Part shown: positions 5,710 through 6,464 of the stretch, in pieces
How positions within the stretch are numbered: position 1 is the first letter of the stretch
Layout of the letters: each line of letters begins with the position of its first letter
From: Pseudorhodobacter antarcticus
Lineage (GTDB): Bacteria; Pseudomonadota; Alphaproteobacteria; Rhodobacterales; Rhodobacteraceae
NCBI GenBank assembly: GCA_945897655.1
Contig: CAMDHB010000211.1
Coordinates: forward strand, 1-6,464
Length of the DNA: 6,464 bases
Direction of reading: 5' to 3'
The notes under the pieces: model-generated
What the model saw: only the letters and a program-made list of their open reading frames with translations
Told to the model about the DNA's origin: nothing
The model's database searches: none
Program-made: the position numbers and the translations under genes

Positions 5710-6464
5710 ATGACCGGAACCAGGAAAAAGCCGAAACCTTCTCCCCTTTCTCCGCCGGTGGTCGTCGGACTACCGGCGGTGATCGATGCGCCCCAACAAA
5801 CCGACCATCCGCACCAGAACTTCGACCGCGCGGCCCGGGCTGCCGTGGCACGGCTTTCGGGCGGCGTCTCCACCCATGCCTTCATCGAGGCCTGGAGCGA
5901 CTGGGCCCAGCACCTCGCCCGCGCACCTGGCCGTCAGATGGAACTGGCCGAACACGCGCAGCGCAGTCTGTTGAAGCTGATGGCTCTGGCCACCATCCCC
6001 GGCGGCGCCCCGCCCTTTTCCCCAAAGACCTATGACCACCGCTTTGACCATGAGGGCTGGCAACGGCCACCCTTCCAGATGTGGCAGCAGGGATTTCTGG
6101 CGATGCAGGACTGGTGGGACCACGCCACTGAACCGATGCGCGGCCTGCGTCCCGACGACGCCGAGCGCACCCGATTTCTGGCCCGGCAGACGCTTGACGT
6201 GCTGTCGCCCTCGAACGCACCCTTGCTCAACCCCGAGATCATTGCCGAAACGGTCAAGACCGGGGGCCGCAACCTGGCCGAGGGTGCCACGCATTTCGCC
6301 CACGACGCCCTGAAAACACTGACCGGCCAGCGCGACCCGGCCCCCGAAGGTTACCAGATCGGCAAGGATCTGGCGTGCACGCCCGGCCAGGTCGTCTATC
6401 GCAACGACCTTATGGAGCTGATCCAGTATGCGCCGCAGACGCCGCAAGTCCACGCCCGGCCGAT
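5710..6464 (+). CDS. phaC: Class I poly(3-hydroxyalkanoate) synthase, N-terminal part
   Basis: 251 codons are visible and the frame is open at the window end; class I PhaC is usually about 570-620 residues, so well under half is present. PhaC polymerises (R)-3-hydroxyacyl-CoA, mainly 3-hydroxybutyryl-CoA, into storage granules. After a proline-rich, poorly conserved head (1-35), the PhaC N-terminal domain is clear: DHRFDHEGW (109-117), the PPFQMWQQGFL region (120-130), SPSNAPLLNPE (166-176), GGRNLAEG (185-192) and TPGQVVYRNDLMELIQY (224-240). The catalytic Cys lipase box, Asp and His lie beyond the window, so activity cannot be judged here. The ATG at 5710 has AGAAGGA (5692-5698) 11 nt upstream plus GAGG at 5701-5704. 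The 78-nt gap after the ATPase shows no strong terminator or FNR site, so co-transcription from the operator near 1080 is plausible, though an own promoter is not excluded. Confidence 0.93.
   Translation, partial: MTGTRKKPKPSPLSPPVVVGLPAVIDAPQQTDHPHQNFDRAARAAVARLSGGVSTHAFIEAWSDWAQHLARAPGRQMELAEHAQRSLLKLMALATIPGGAPPFSPKTYDHRFDHEGWQRPPFQMWQQGFLAMQDWWDHATEPMRGLRPDDAERTRFLARQTLDVLSPSNAPLLNPEIIAETVKTGGRNLAEGATHFAHDALKTLTGQRDPAPEGYQIGKDLACTPGQVVYRNDLMELIQYAPQTPQVHARP

Noticed and set aside
5770..6453. 227-codon minus-strand frame at the window end
   Set aside because: It lies opposite the phaC frame, whose PhaC N-terminal motifs are unmistakable; the antisense product shows no family features.

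Overview
The window is GC-rich, with strong G/C third-position bias and tightly packed genes. It looks like a chromosomal segment of an alphaproteobacterium, probably Rhodobacterales. That placement is inferred from gene content (tandem-domain Usp, class I PHA synthase, P2-type cation ATPase), the FNR/FnrL-type operator and base composition; no marker gene is present to prove it.

Layout. Positions 1-67 hold the last codons of an unidentified plus-strand gene. It converges on a minus-strand universal stress protein gene (126-962). Positions 963-1139 form a divergent control region built around one FNR/CRP-superfamily operator, TTGATCCAAGTCAA (1073-1086), with a plausible -10 element about 28 bp from its centre on each side. 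To the right runs a plus-strand series that looks like one operon: a small excisionase-family helix-turn-helix protein (1140-1382), an NAD-type short-chain dehydrogenase overlapping it by 17 nt (1366-2136), a membrane-anchored DUF6544-like protein 4 nt downstream (2141-2986), a P-type cation-transport ATPase (3022-5631), and the start of a class I poly(3-hydroxyalkanoate) synthase, phaC (5710 to beyond the window end). No gap exceeds 300 bp and no strong intrinsic terminator is seen between these genes.

How the genes may work together. The operator suggests that oxygen limitation (FnrL) or nitric oxide (DNR/NNR-type) switches on both directions. The products would be a stress protein, a reductant-handling dehydrogenase, an ion pump and a carbon/reductant storage polymerase, which makes sense as a low-oxygen energy and redox programme. 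This is inference from gene order and the operator.

The most unusual points are the symmetric single-operator divergent promoter, the ATPase's altered ion-binding residues (the SERCA Asp800 position is Ala704 and the Glu908 position is Lys783), and the dehydrogenase's Thr115 in place of the usual catalytic-tetrad Asn. I saw no mobile element, CRISPR array, tRNA or rRNA.
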